Shown: positions 1-11,761 of the stretch, in pieces
Layout: the number at the start of each line of letters is the position of its first letter
Position numbering within the stretch: the stretch's first letter is position 1
NCBI GenBank assembly: GCA_030015575.1
Contig: JASDDO010000006.1
Coordinates: 102,168,045-102,232,044 of the forward strand
Direction of reading: 5' to 3'
DNA: 64,000 bases
Source: Agapanthus africanus
Taxonomy: Eukaryota > Streptophyta > Magnoliopsida > Asparagales > Amaryllidaceae
Made by a program: the position numbers and the translations under genes
The notes under the pieces: model-generated
The model's input: the letters and a program-made list of their open reading frames with translations, nothing else
What the model was told of the DNA's origin: nothing
Databases searched by the model: none

Positions 1-150
1 TGAGATGTTATGTCCCAGACCAGATGTAGATGACTCACTAGATGTAGTGATCAGGAATCAATCGGATCTTGGGAGAATCACTGGACAGCTGTGGAGGACA
101 TTCTTAAGTACTTGAGAAGCACTAAAAGAATATTCTTGGTTCGAGCTTCC
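1..150 (+). pseudogene. Element A: copia reverse transcriptase/RNase H remnant, left part
   Basis: This is a decayed piece of a Ty1/copia pol gene. It lines up with the part of element C near 17262-17450 that encodes the end of reverse transcriptase and the start of RNase H (CTRPDV, then the HWTAVKNILKYLRRT-like stretch). Several frame breaks are present, and about 35 bp are missing between the equivalents of 'ttcttggt' and 'tcgagcttcc'. The matching sequence resumes at 23334, after element B, so this is one gene split by an insertion. It is the oldest layer of the window, and its 5' part lies outside. Confidence 0.8.
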
Positions 151-155
151 ATAGT
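151..155. repeat. Target-site duplication ATAGT, left copy (element B)
   Basis: ATAGT stands directly before the TG end of element B and again at 23334-23338, directly after its CA end. Removing B and one copy rejoins element A's RNase H sequence (cttccatagtgataagg), which matches the continuous sequence in element C. Confidence 0.9.
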
Positions 156-2220
156 TGTCATGACCCGAAAGTACGGAACATGACCGGCACTTAGACTACG
201 AACGTCTCGAGGCGTACGTACTCTAAGTAAGCCGAACCCAGAAATCCAAACCAAGAAAAGTAGGTAGAGAGTAGGAAGAACCATATCAAAACAACCTGTA
301 TGCAACATAATATACAACGCCTAAAGGCGAGGATCACAACAGAAATGAAACTCCAACAACAAGAAATCCATAAAAAATAACGTGTGACTCTAAGGTCGAA
401 AGAATAAACATCACAGGTCTCTATCTCAAATAAGTACATGTTTGGTTGATGGAACTTCTAGATACAACTGAAATATAATATACAAGGTATAATGATGGGT
501 AAGATACAATAAACCCACCTACTAGCAAGTTACCCGAAAGGTACAGTGCCCGCAAAGCCGTAATGAAATCCGTACGGCAACACCTGCAAGAAACTGAGGC
601 ACAACAGGGTTGAGTTGCCAACTCGTGAGTAGAAAAAGATCTACGAACAGAAAATCGCATGTATGACGCAATCCTAGGTCATACGATCAAAATATATAAT
701 CCTCAAATATATAACCAGCAATCTATAACCATGGCTAGTGTAAATATCTAACCCAAGTGTAAACCCATGTGTCCATGTCAGTGCCTCAGGTAGCAATGAA
801 TCATATGGATAATGTATGAATGCATGAAACAAAATACATGTACTGAAGGAAAATGCTTTCATAAATTTGTGAGATTTCTGTCTCTTTTTAAAATGAGGTA
901 TCATAATGAAATCAACATAAAATAGTGCCTAGCATCGGCACAAAACATAAATCTCAATATCTCGAAATCTCTGTATCACAATCTCTGTACCTCAATATCT
1001 CAAATCTCAATGTCTCAATCATAATTTCCAGGGCGCCGTCAGTCCAGATCGGCCCCTACCATCCATCTCATGACTATGACGGTATCCTCCGGATATCCGA
1101 CGTGTCGGGTAATATCACCGGTCGGTCGTGCTCCCCTGCCAGGCTCAACACCATCTCCTGCGATCTTCTTGCCCCGGGGTACCGTACCGGGCCCACCAAG
1201 TACCCGAAACGGTTCATCCGCTTCCTCGAATTGGGTCTCGAAATCCATCAGCAAAACTCATGGTGGACGACTCAAACATCATGGAAAAACCGCATTTAAT
1301 TAAAAAGAGAGAAAGCAGTTTATATATGTTTTGCGGTTTTCCTCCAAATCCAGAAAATATCAAGGAAATCCGGATCATCAATAGTATGTAAACCATGAAT
1401 ATAAGCATGAGAATCCATGAATGCGGCATATAATGAACAACAGTATGCATGATGTGACAAGCAATAGCTACAATGTCAAGCCGGCATATAAGGCAATGCA
1501 CTAATATCATGTCACTACTAGCTAACAAGCTAAATCAGGCAATAATATTCTCTAAGTGTACGTGACATGGCAATTACCGATGAAGATGTGTGTGTGACAA
1601 CAAATAAGTGTACGTGGTACATACGCATCATCGGTAATGGTGCTGGTGTCCTAGCAGCAGGATATCAATAATAGAATATGAATCACAACAGTATGTGATG
1701 CAGAGCAACAATAATAATATGCGGGAGCTGAAATACTGAACACCATGATCGCTAAACTGCATCTATTGTCATAAAAGTCACATAGCTACACCACTATAAG
1801 GCTGAGCTAAAGCTAACAGTAGGTAAGGGAAACCGCCTAGCCTCTGAGTCGATACATATATATACATATATAGTCGGTGATCCCGCCTCGATCATATCAC
1901 ATCCGATACCATATCTCTATAATTGGTTATTCCCAAGTCAAGTAGGCGGATCAAACATAAAAATACAGCTCGTACGTAAATCCGTCGTACGGCATCCCCA
2001 AATCTGGGTACGGGTCAATATCACATTTGTCATATCATTCATCTAGTATCCTCTTTTCAAGATCATCATCTGGGTACTGACCTACGTCTAGTACAATGCT
2101 AACATCATCACTAAAATCAAGATCTGACTACTGATCGACAGTCTAGTATAAATCAGTATTTTCATCATATATCATCACAAGAGTATACATAGCCAAAGGC
2201 GGCACATCATAAGTATTCTG

Positions 2221-2251
2221 TCATATCATATCATATCATATCATATCTCAT
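2221..2251. repeat. TCATA pentanucleotide microsatellite in B LTR
   Basis: Five consecutive TCATA units with a degenerate tail. The other LTR of B carries the same tract at 20722-20748. Confidence 0.9.
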
Positions 2252-3584
2252 AACATAATCGCAAGTCGATCACGTAATGTATATGTCACTATTACTATGG
2301 CATCATCATTCCCAAAATCCTCTAAAGTATCAAGATGTATCTTAATTATGGATTTTATCATATCACTGACATCATGATCTCATATCACCATCGACTCACA
2401 TCAATCCCAAGTATCATCCTCAAATCCGTAATGAACACATAGCCTCATACCCAAGTGAACACATATCCCTAACAAATCCCATAACCATTTATGAACTAAG
2501 GATGTATGCAAATATGTATATGTGCATATGTAAGTGTAGTGCACCCACTACCTAAGGTTTCATAACCTTACACCAATCCAATATACCAACATCCATTTAA
2601 ACATCCATTATTAATCCCAACAACAATAATAAATTATTGGTGTGTATACGCATCCGTATACATCACCACGGACCGCGGGGATGCTATACGCCATCCACCC
2701 GACTTCTCCCCGTAGATATAAATCTACTCACCTTGTTATGTGTGCCGATGCCGATGTCGCCGTTTGCATCTCCAACGCCTCGACGTCACGTGAGTACCTA
2801 CAAGAATATCACATGCTAAACACATGAAAATCACATCGGAAACTAAAATGGTGCACACTACGCCCATAGGTAAAAACCTGTGTCCTTGTGTGCAAACCAG
2901 CCCATATCCACTGTCGTTGACGTCCGAACGCCACCCGACAGATACGAAACATCGAATAGAAAAATCCATACGAAAACGAGTCGTAAATCATACGCCAACT
3001 CATGAAAATCAACTCCGATTTTACCCTAAGAGGAATCAGTCAAAACTAGACATACCGGGGTCAAGTTTACATGAAATAGGGCTGTGCACGCAAAACGAGG
3101 CGATTCCACCTAGTTCTGGCCGCAAATTGCGGCCAGGGGAAATAAATCTGCGGCCGGGGTTTGGTGGTTTGGGCTAGGGTTTTGGGTGCTGGTTCCTATC
3201 TACCTGCATATCCCACTGCAAAGTCAATATCATTTTAGGAGGTCCCGGGTTGTAGCAGTTTCCAGAAAGGCCACAAAGTCGACAAAATGCTGAATTACGC
3301 CAAGTATAACAAATCTGGTATTTACTGGAAATCTGGGGTAAATCTTGGTTAAACTGGTCTTAACAACACCTAGTAAGGCTATATTAACAATCAAAACCAA
3401 CTCTTGGTCATGTCTCACTCATTTTTGCCTAACTAGCATCAACTCACATATATAACAGTAAATTTCAGTTTTAACAGCTATAGCTTGGCAAGAGAAGAGT
3501 TGGGTTGTGAGATTATACCTCGAGGGGGTCCTAGGAGGAAGGAGAAGGGAAGGAGGAGGAAGAAGGGCCGTTGGTGGACTGCTC

Positions 3585-4300
3585 AGTTGCTCCTATGGCG
3601 CTGGTGTTGCCCCTGTAGCAGCTGTTGATGCTGTTTCTGCAGCTGCTGCTGCTGCTTGCAACTCTCTCTCTCTCTCTTTTGCTCTTCTTTCTCTTCTTTA
3701 TTTTCTCTATGTGTTGCAGTAGCAGCTGCAACACTTGAGAGGGGTGTAAATGGTGCATTCTGATGTAGTGTGATGAGGGTGTGGGTTGGTTAAAAGCTGA
3801 TACAATGGGCTGAAGTGCATGGTTTCAGCTGCTAATAAGGCTGTAGGTGTAGGGGGGGCTATTCTGGTGGGTGAAGTGATTGCTGATGTGTGCTGTTGCA
3901 GGATTGGGGCTGATGGGGTTATCAGCTGATGTAATATTCATTAGGCTGAACTTTTGGATTTCTTTTGGGGGCTGAAGCTTACATCAGCTGCTGTAGTTGA
4001 GGCTGATGTAGTGTGTAGAGTTGTAGGATCTGATGTGTTGTATCAATGGCTGAGGTTTGGGGCTGATGTGCTGTTTTGGGGGCTGAAAAGTGTTGATGGG
4101 AGTGTGGGCTGCTGATGTAGTTTGCTGATATAGCAGCTGATGTAGGAGGCTGATTTGTGGCTGTGTAGGGTTGGCTGATGCAATGTTACAACTATTGAAT
4201 TGCTGATGCCTCTGATGGGTTGCTTTGGGGGGGGCTGATATGGTATTTGGGTGGCTGGTGTTTTCTTCAGCTGCTGCTGGAGTTGCTGTTCCTGTTAAAG
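3585..4300. repeat. GCTGAT-rich low-complexity block in B LTR
   Basis: GCTGATG, CAGCTGCTG and GGGGGCTGA words recur irregularly, with a CTG/CAG run near 3640-3660 and a CT run after it. The copy in the other LTR is at about 22080-22800 and differs by small substitutions and indels. The LTRs of element D have no comparable block, so it was gained or expanded in B's lineage or lost in D's. Confidence 0.75.
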
Positions 4301-4831
4301 TTGGATATAGGATGATGTGTGAGAGGGAGTAAAAGAGCACAAGGAATAATGAAATGGGATGGATCATGGAACACCCTAGCTACCTCTCTCTCTCTCTCTC
4401 AAGTTAATACACAACCACTATGGCTTACTCTCTCCCTCCCTACACAAGTCAACATAACCCTAATCCAATTGGTTCAAGTCACCATGGTCATCAAGGCATG
4501 GTTCAACCCTAAGCTTAATCGTGGGTCCAAAACATGAAACAAGTGCAACAAGTGTAGAAAATGTCATGTGCACATTCTTGCACAAAAAGCTAAAAATCCA
4601 ATTAGCGATTTTTAATCGCGATTAACACCGAAATAACATATAATCCATCATAAAAACCGTAAAATGGCATATTTCCACAAAATAACCTATTTTAGAATTT
4701 CCATAATTTTCTCCAGAATTTTAACCTTTTATCGGTATTTAATTATACCGACTAATAAAATATTCCTTAAATATTAATATTAAACTATGAAAATTCCCAA
4801 AAATAATATTTTATTTTTTTGAAATGTTACA

Positions 4832-4848
4832 GTCTTTCCCCCTTAAAG
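4832..4848 (-). other. Element B polypurine tract
   Basis: In element sense this reads CTTTAAGGGGGAAAGAC, immediately before the 3' LTR start TGTAACA. It is the expected primer for plus-strand DNA synthesis and fixes the minus-strand orientation of B. Confidence 0.85.
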
Positions 4849-5495
4849 AAATTCGGTCCCCGAATTTAAATTTAAACCTCCAAATTCCAAAACATTTTAA
4901 TAAAATGTCCAAGCCAACGGGCTCTGAAATCAGCAATCCATAGAACGCATCATAGCGCAATACATGCGCATGCGTAACGAGCATATAACTCGAAAACAAA
5001 ACTCCGTCAAGCATCTCGCAATCATCGGAGTCAACATAAAACACGAATGTCAAATCCAAGGCCAAACCGATATGCTATAAATCGGAACTATGCATGTACA
5101 TACCAAATCCGTACATGTAAATACCTGAAAGGAATGCATGCCAAATTCTTCAAAGTCAATGTGCAATGCACATAACACTGCACAGTGGCGGATGTCTCTA
5201 TAAGAAAATAATCATATACTTATATACCTTTTGTTTAACATTCACGACCCGCCATTTTGAAAACAATTTAGAAGGGTTTTCCTCGTTTTAAACGTTTCGT
5301 GTCATATCAGACACGTATGTAAATAATTAGACTATAGCTCGCTTTTGGAAATCCCTTTGAAATCTATCAATGCATGCAAAAATATATCCAGGCACTGTCA
5401 TCTGACCAGTCCTGCTCAGTACGAAAACAATCGCAATATCATAAAAACGTACTGCTCCATAAGAAATCAATCCCAAAAGTACATATGAAAACTAC
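4849..5495 (-). other. Element B internal region, 3' part, no gene seen
   Basis: AT-rich sequence with stops in all frames. It is similar in order and wording to element D at about 55400-56046, for example the TTTAAATTTAAATTCGGGG stretch before the polypurine tract. Shared non-coding sequence between B and D may mark signals acting in cis, but no function can be read. Confidence 0.5.
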
Positions 5496-5942
5496 GTGCG
5501 TCTGGTGCGCACGGAAATCAAAATCCCTAAATGTGTCAAGAAGGTGCACAGAAACAACATCAAGGTGCAACGGTTGTGCACGAAGCATCTGTCAAGGGCA
5601 ACGTGTGTGCCTGACAGCAAAACAGGTGCATCTGACATGCACGAAAATCCTGATATAGTGCATCTGATGTGCACCAAATCGCCCCTCATAACATGCGCCC
5701 AACGTGCACTAAAAATCCGAATCCGGTGCATCCATCATGCACGAAATCATGAAATCCAATATCAAGCGCCGAAACACGCGTAAAAATCCAACCAGGTGCA
5801 TAAAGTGCACAAACAAATATCGAACATCACTATCGAAATCGAAGTCCAGTGCACTAAGTGCACAAAATAAATGTCACTGCACTGCAAGTATATGTAAACT
5901 ATACAGAGTGCAAAAACCAAATCGTGTGCATGCATACGCACA
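5496..5942 (-). repeat. Array of short inverted repeats (GTGCAY...RTGCAC), element B
   Basis: At least eight short imperfect palindromes lie here: 5496-5512, 5565-5581, 5626-5642, 5658-5674, 5726-5742, 5796-5810, 5849-5863 and 5925-5942. Examples are GTGCATCTGACATGCAC, GTGCATCCATCATGCAC and GTGCACTAAGTGCAC. Arms are 5-6 bp, loops 3-7 nt, and stem bases vary while pairing is mostly kept. Element D carries a matching array at 54924-55373. It could be a row of RNA hairpins in the element transcript, or a cluster of CATGCA (RY-type) protein-binding sites. Function unknown. Confidence 0.7.
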
Positions 5943-7235
5943 AAATCAACTCAACTATATGAAACCCATGAAATCATAAATATGGGAAACCAAGGCACGA
6001 AAAAAATATCAAGTGCAACAACTGTGCAAAAATCATAAATACTCACTAGGTACAACCATGGTGCACGAAAACACATATCATGAACTCAATCATCAAAATC
6101 AATCATGCGAATAGATCGCCCAAAATACCGAAATCTAATATGGCGGAATAGTTCCGCCTAAGTGCATCCTCCACGAATCTCTGGCCAACTGTCGTGATTA
6201 CTCATAGCATGTCTCGTCGACGATCCTGAACTCTGTCCTACTTGTGTGCGTAACATGACCACTCCTGGGTCCAAGTCTTCTCTGTGGATTACCAATCTCT
6301 CGATCCTTCGGCTCTTCGGTCCTGTCAGGTGTGCTAACGGGGACGATTCCATTTTGGCACTTCTCTGGTCATCTCTCGGTCAATCATCGCGACCACTCGT
6401 AAAGCTGCATGTCCCTGGCCTCGGCCTATGGCTCTCTGAATGCACGTGACACATCTGATCCTGGGTACAATCATCATAGCAGCAGTATCCTGGAAGGAAT
6501 CCTGCTCAAGGTCCCTTCCAAGTCTCATCCCTGCCAACTATCCAGAAGTCATCGTCCTTTACTATATCTGCTTCTGGTTTCGGAGCGGCTGCATACACAT
6601 CGTGACTCCTTCTGGAAAGTATATCCCGTATTATGCCTCGTCATGCGCATCGTATTTCTGATGTTGGCGGAGTGGAACGTCATCACGTATAGATCTGGTA
6701 TGAAGCTCTTACTCCACTTTTCTCTAATATCGACTGCTTCGGACTCGTCTTGTCGTGGCTGCATGGACAGAGCTCCAATGGCAATCCTCATATCTGGAGT
6801 TTCCCAAGAAATGCATCTCGCCACCTAGCATCCGAATTAAGTCGAGCCATCCGATCGATATGTCAAAACCTCATAATCCCCCAAGAGCTCAACATCTTGG
6901 GTACAGTATAATAGTATCGAGTACATACCACAGTATCGGTGGTCCAGCCGTAGAAGGGCAAACCCAAGCCTCTCTAATGGCGCCGTAGAACTGCCGCAAA
7001 CCCTAAGGTTCAAAGGCTTTCACACGGTTATTAAGTCGAGTTAGGGTTTCATTCTTCTAGGGGGACCATAGAATTGCCTGCATGTCTTTCCGAATACTTT
7101 AAACTTGGAATAATAGGTTTCTGACATTCGATCGTCTCTGTCGACTCTCAACATCTCCGCATGAAGTCGTCTCCAGTTGGAATCAAGCTATCTGATGACC
7201 TCGCATCGGGGTAGCGAACGATCCACATGTCCTAG
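5943..7235 (-). other. Element B internal region, middle part, degenerate
   Basis: This matches element D at about 33000-34450 in scattered blocks but holds no intact gene. Short minus-strand reading frames near 6158-6537 could be decayed gag tail, because D has homologous sequence in the same place, but I see no CCHC knuckle or other motif that proves it. No protease, reverse transcriptase or integrase motif is present. Confidence 0.45.
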
Positions 7236-7769
7236 TCATTCATCCTTAGTGACTAGCGACCTTCTATCATCTCTTAGTACAATTTTGTACTGCAATAGCT
7301 CCAACATCTGGGGCGATATCTCGTCGTTCGCAGCAAAACTGGCTCGCTCGTTTGCACGCTGAACCGTGCCTCGATCATCATGAGTAAGCAATACACCAAC
7401 GGTCATCAAAGTCTGGCTGGCCTCTGTGAGTGGCTCAATCCTCTGGTGCTGATCTGCACGTCTCAGTAATCTCATACAGCGATCCATCCATGCTCGTGGC
7501 GCGAAAACATCATAAAAAGACACATCTCCAAAATCGTGTGTCGCCAGAATCACGCCCTGCTCAGTCCTCGTTCGTGACGAGCTTATGCTGACCGCAACTC
7601 TAGCCGTAGCTCTCCCTGCCCGTAATCGTGGCAGAAAAACCATAACTGGTACCGATGAGGCTAGATCAGGAATGAATATGATACTGAACAAGGAAATGTA
7701 CATCCTAAGGCTCCTTAAGTGGAGTGGCATGTCGTAAATATGCCGCAGAACATACCAACGGTACGTCAC
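7236..7769 (-). pseudogene. Element B reading frame of up to 177 codons, possibly a gag remnant
   Basis: This is the longest open frame in B's internal region. It opens 80 bp after the LTR edge and just past the primer site, where gag normally starts. Its middle is arginine-rich (PRLRAGRATARVAVSISSSR), followed by a charged helical-looking stretch (WMDRCMRLLRRADQHQRIEP). I do not recognise a conserved Gag domain and there is no CCHC knuckle in it. The homologous stretch in element D (about 32490-32990) is closed by stops. Position argues for a gag start, sequence does not prove it, and a chance frame is possible. Confidence 0.35.
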
Positions 7770-7832
7770 TCTACTTTAGTCACTTATTCCATCAACCAAG
7801 GGTCATCCTACGCTCCGAAGGTAAAACCTAAT

Positions 7833-7844
7833 GCTCTGATACCA
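7833..7844 (-). other. Element B primer-binding site (initiator Met tRNA)
   Basis: On the minus strand TGGTATCAGAGC follows the 5' LTR end (TCATGACA) after AAGT. This is complementary to the 3' end of plant initiator methionine tRNA and primes minus-strand DNA synthesis. It shows that 7849 is the inner edge of the 5' LTR. Confidence 0.88.
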
Positions 7845-7848
7845 ACTT

Positions 7849-9319
7849 TGTCATGACCCGAAAGTACGGAACATGACCGGCACTTAGACTACGAACGTCT
7901 CGATGCGTACGTACTCTAAGTAAGCCGAACCCAGAAATCCAAACCAAGAAAAGTAGGTAAAGAGTAGGAAGAACCATATCAAAACAACCTGTATGCAACA
8001 TAATATACAACGCCTAAAGGCGAGGATCACAACAGAAATGAAACTCCAACAACAAGAAATCCATATAAAAATAACATGTGACTCTAAGGTCGAAAGAATA
8101 AACATCACTGGTCTCTATCTCAAATAAGTACATGTTTGGTTGATGGAACATCTAGATACAACTGAAATATAATATACAATAAACCCACCTACTAGCAAGT
8201 TACTCGAAAGGTATAGTGCTTGCAAAGCCGTAATGAAATCCGTACGGTAACACCTGCAAGAAACTGGGGCACAACGGGGGTGAGTTGCCAACTCGTGAGT
8301 AGAAAAAGATCTACGAACAGAAAATCGCATGTATGACGCAATCCTAGGTCATACGATCAAAATATATAATCCTCAAATATATAACCAGCAATCTATAACC
8401 ATGGCTAGTGTAAATATCTAACCCAAGTGAAAACCCATGTGTCCATGTCAGTGCCTCAGGTAGCAATGAATCATATGAATAATGTATGAATGCATGAAAA
8501 AAAATGCATGTTCTGAAGGAAACTGCTTTCATAAATTTGTGAGATTTCTGCCTCTTTTTAAAATGAGGTATCATAATGAAATCAGCAAAAAACAGTGCCT
8601 AGCATCGACACAAAACATAAATCTCAATATATCGATATCTCTGTATCACAATCTCTGTATCTCAATATCTCAAATCTCAAAGTCTCAATCATAATATCCA
8701 GGGCGCCGTCAGTCCAGATCGTCCCCTACCATCCATCTTATGACTACGACGGTATCCTCCGGATATCCGACGTGTCGGGTAATATCACCGGTCGGTCGTG
8801 CTCCCCTGCCAGGCTCAACGCCATCTCCTGCGATCTTCTTGCCCCGGGGTACCGTACCGGGCCCACCATGTACCCGAAACGGTTCATCCGCCTCCTCGAA
8901 TCGGGTCTCGAAATCCATCAGCAAAACTCATGATGGACGACTCAAACATCATGGAAAAAACCGCATTTATTTAAAATGAGAGAAAGCAGTTTATATATGT
9001 TTTGCGGTTTTCCTCCAAATCCAGAAAATATCATGGAAATCCGGATCATCAATAGTATGTAAACCATGAATATAAGCATGATAATCCTTGAATGCGGCAT
9101 ATAATGAACAACAGTATGCATGATGTGACAAGCAATAGCTACAATGTCAAGCTGGCATATAAGGCAATGCACTAATATCATGTCACTACTAGCTAACAAG
9201 CTAAATCAGGCAATAATATTCTCTAAGTGTACGTGACATAGCAATTACCGATGAAGATGTGTGTGCGACAACAAATAAGTGTACGTGGTACATACGAATC
9301 ATCGGTAATGGTGCTGGTG
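7849..9319 (-). repeat. Element B 5' LTR, primer-site-proximal part
   Basis: It matches 156-1640 with scattered differences. It is cut off at 9319 by element C and continues at 20150. The last five bases, TGGTG (9315-9319), are the target site duplicated by C. Confidence 0.92.
9315..9319. repeat. Target-site duplication TGGTG, left copy (element C)
   Basis: TGGTG precedes the TGTTAG start of C and recurs at 20145-20149 after its CTACA end. The uninterrupted site is visible in B's other LTR near 1640-1650 (gtgctggtgtcctagc). Confidence 0.93.
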
Positions 9320-11540
9320 TGTTAGTTGTATGTATGCCCTAGAGGTCAGTATTGTACAGATGATGTATATTATATTGGATGCTTGGACATATACAGAGAT
9401 GACTTTCTTGCTCAATATGATAGTATGCTATCTGGTTACTCTTTATCTTAACATGTACACTTGTCTCTTTAAACTGTCTTATAGTTACATGTTGGTAAAG
9501 CCCTTAGGATGTGTACTTGACTACCTGGTCTATGATGTAGATCATACTAGTGGGGACAGGTAGTCCATAAGTACATCCTTCAAGGTCCCTAGTCGTGGGT
9601 ATATCGAGACGGGGCATCGATATACCAGAGTAGACTAGCGTATACGCTTCTCGACCCATGAGATGGGCGATGGATGATCCCATATCCATTGGTGTTTGAC
9701 ATCAGAGATGGTATACGGGTGCTCAGTGGAGACTGGGTACACTGGACGGACTCGCCGAGAACTCCCAGATGGTATTATACCTCACGTCAGATGGCAGTTC
9801 TCAGGTGACACTTGTACAGGTTAGTCTGTAGACCCGAGATCGTCATAGAGTCTTGTGTGATTCCCACTGTGCTTTGATCTCCACCTTACCACGTCCATGA
9901 GGGCGTGCAAAACGGTGGTCTTTGGGAACAGTCCCGAGTCACATGGAGGCAATGAGCGATAGGAGTGGTTTCGTCTCTCCCGGTATTGGGGGTTGATGTT
10001 GCGCTGTGCTCGATTGGCCGTAACAGGGAAGTCCCTGGCCAGGGCTGATCAGAGATTTGCTGGTAAGTGTTACCAGTAGTTTCTCGACCCGTTATGAGCC
10101 TCACATCGGCACGACTTATCGGTTATTGGGGTCTGACGTTTACCACCCCTAGACTTGATATGCGACGTATCAGACGAACAGACCGGACTGTACGGTAAGT
10201 GTTACTGGTTGGATTCACAGGAGTGTGATTGGGCTAGCTCGTCGATCTTCTGATCGCTCAATACCCGGATGGCCGTTACGTTTAGCAGACCGCTCGTGGC
10301 TTGTGGATGCTTGATATGATCATCATCTGCTACCGGCGTATTGACGAGTCTTTAGAGTCCTACACAGAGGTTTCCTGGCTCAAGCGAAACGAAATAGAAG
10401 CGCATATGAGATATGTGCGGGACCGAGAATAATGCGTGTATGTGATACCGTATTTCATTCTCTCGATGAATGTTTCGATTGGTTATATGCGATATAACCT
10501 AGTTATCGAATCGTAGATTGATTCGATAAGTCGATACATAGGATACTAGTCGGTTATGTGCGACATGACCGGATCATTGAATCAAGTGTTGAATTAATGA
10601 TTTAATGTATAATTATATATTTGATATATTACTTTGCATTAACTGGTATTGGTTCACTTTAATAGGATTTTCTCACTTGTAGTTCACAAGTTGTATATGT
10701 GATATACTTTTGTGCACTACTATGTGTCATGTTTGATGATGCATGTAGATTGGTTTTGTGTTAAGACTTAAACCATGGTTATGATAATAGTTAGGGTTTT
10801 TATTTATTTAATTATTTATTTATCTATTCTTTTTTGATAAATAAATAAATGATAACAAAATGGTTTCTTTCATGAAGCTTCATGAAGCTTCATGAAGCTT
10901 TGACTAATGTGACCATTTTGACATCATCCTTAACCCTAACCATTCTCATTTGACCATGGTTTATTCTCTACTCTTAACCAAGGTTAGAAGATGATAAGTA
11001 TTGATTTTATTATTCTTTTTACTCAACACTTACCATATTCTATCTACTTCTTCTTCATCTTCAAGAGAGAAAGCTTGATGCCATCAATGGCATCTTGAGT
11101 TCTAAAGTGAGAAATCCAATTCTAAAGTGAACCCACCTCCTATTTCTTCACCCTCTACCTCTTACCAAGTTGTTTTGGGTGTTTTCTTCACAAGTTTCAC
11201 AAATTTGTGAAGTCGGAGCTTGAACTTGTGATGCCTCGACGTAGATCATCTTCGGCACGAAGCCGACGACCTAGTCCGCCCAATTCTCCGATGAAGCCGA
11301 CGTTTGAGTTCGGGATTCGAGATGGACAGTGAGAGGACGCCTACGTGGAGTCAAGGAAGTGGATATCCGGATCTACAAAGGTTGTAGCTTCTTATCTTTA
11401 GTTATGTTGTTAACTAGATTAGAATTTCGCCTAGAATTCTAGCCGACGATCCGTATTAGGGTTTCTCGGCAACCTTATTCTTTTAAATTGGCATGGTTGA
11501 TGCCTTGTGTGACCTCTATAGTGTGCCTAGGAACCCTACA
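9320..11540 (+). repeat. Element C 5' LTR (2221 bp)
   Basis: Starts TGTTAGTTGTATG and ends GAACCCTACA, matching 17920-20144. A reading frame (9330-9563, 77 codons) lies near its start. The same coding in the 3' LTR forms the tail of the pol frame. Three perfect copies of CATGAAGCTT stand at 10871-10900, where the 3' LTR has fewer and altered copies. An AT-rich stretch near 10600-10700 could hold the promoter, but no start site can be fixed by eye. Confidence 0.94.
10871..10900. repeat. Three tandem CATGAAGCTT units
   Basis: A perfect 10-bp unit repeated three times. The matching place in the 3' LTR (about 19474-19502) reads CATGTAGCATGATGAAGCTT and then one more unit, so the tract changed after or during insertion. 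Confidence 0.85.
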
Positions 11541-11760
11541 GTGGTATCAAAGATACTAGGCATTGGATGTCGACCTATGGGGGGTTCTCACTGTGTGACA
11601 GTGTGGCGAATCATAGGCTCTTACCCCCAGGGTGTCCCGAGATCGGAAGGTGTTCCGGCGGGTTGTAGTCCTCGCGAGGGGGAATGCGTAAAAAGTAGCG
11701 GCTGAGGGACCCGTTGGTGCCACGGCGACCCCATTGGATGAGGTGGCTGCCTGACCTACA
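11541..11760 (+). other. 220-bp segment between LTR end and good primer site in C
   Basis: The 5' LTR ends at 11540, fixed by the 3' LTR. Next to it stands a weak primer-site copy, TGGTATCAAAGA (11542-11553). The canonical TGGTATCAGAGC comes exactly 220 bp later. A 15-bp direct repeat, CCTACAGTGGTATCA, lies at 11535-11549 and 11755-11769, flanking the segment. In E, F and G the primer site touches the LTR. The segment is G+C-richer than its surroundings and has no clear reading frame. It may be a template-switch product or a later insertion. Confidence 0.7.
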
Positions 11761-11761
11761 G

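Larger units (their letters stand above)
156..4831 (-). repeat. Element B 3' LTR (4676 bp)
   Basis: It matches 7849-9319 joined to 20150-23333 nearly base for base, with a roughly 20-bp length difference near 485-505 and scattered substitutions. It begins TGTCATGACC and ends AATGTTACA on the plus strand, which are inverted TG...CA termini. It contains a TCATA microsatellite (2221-2251), CT runs (3662-3680, 4384-4400), a GCTGAT-rich block (about 3590-4300), and a block (about 2640-3060) also found in the LTRs of element D in inverted orientation. Short reading frames inside it look like chance. Confidence 0.92.

Noticed and set aside
1039-1254. Short G+C-richer frames on both strands in B's LTR (about 1030-1250, and 8710-8930)
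   Set aside because: Both LTR copies carry them, frames overlap on both strands and no domain is visible. A matching stretch exists in D near 30890-31190 without a conserved frame.
5496-5942. CRISPR-like array
   Set aside because: Units are short, imperfect palindromes with irregular spacing and no constant repeat or unique spacers, in a plant retrotransposon.
7833-7844. tRNA gene suggested by the TGGTATCAGAGC match (also at 27276, 32270 and other primer sites)
   Set aside because: Only the primer-complementary end is present. No cloverleaf or internal promoter boxes can be made from the surrounding sequence.
11493-11705. 70-codon frame across the LTR end and displaced segment of C
   Set aside because: It crosses the LTR boundary and the extra 220-bp segment, and no relative has it.
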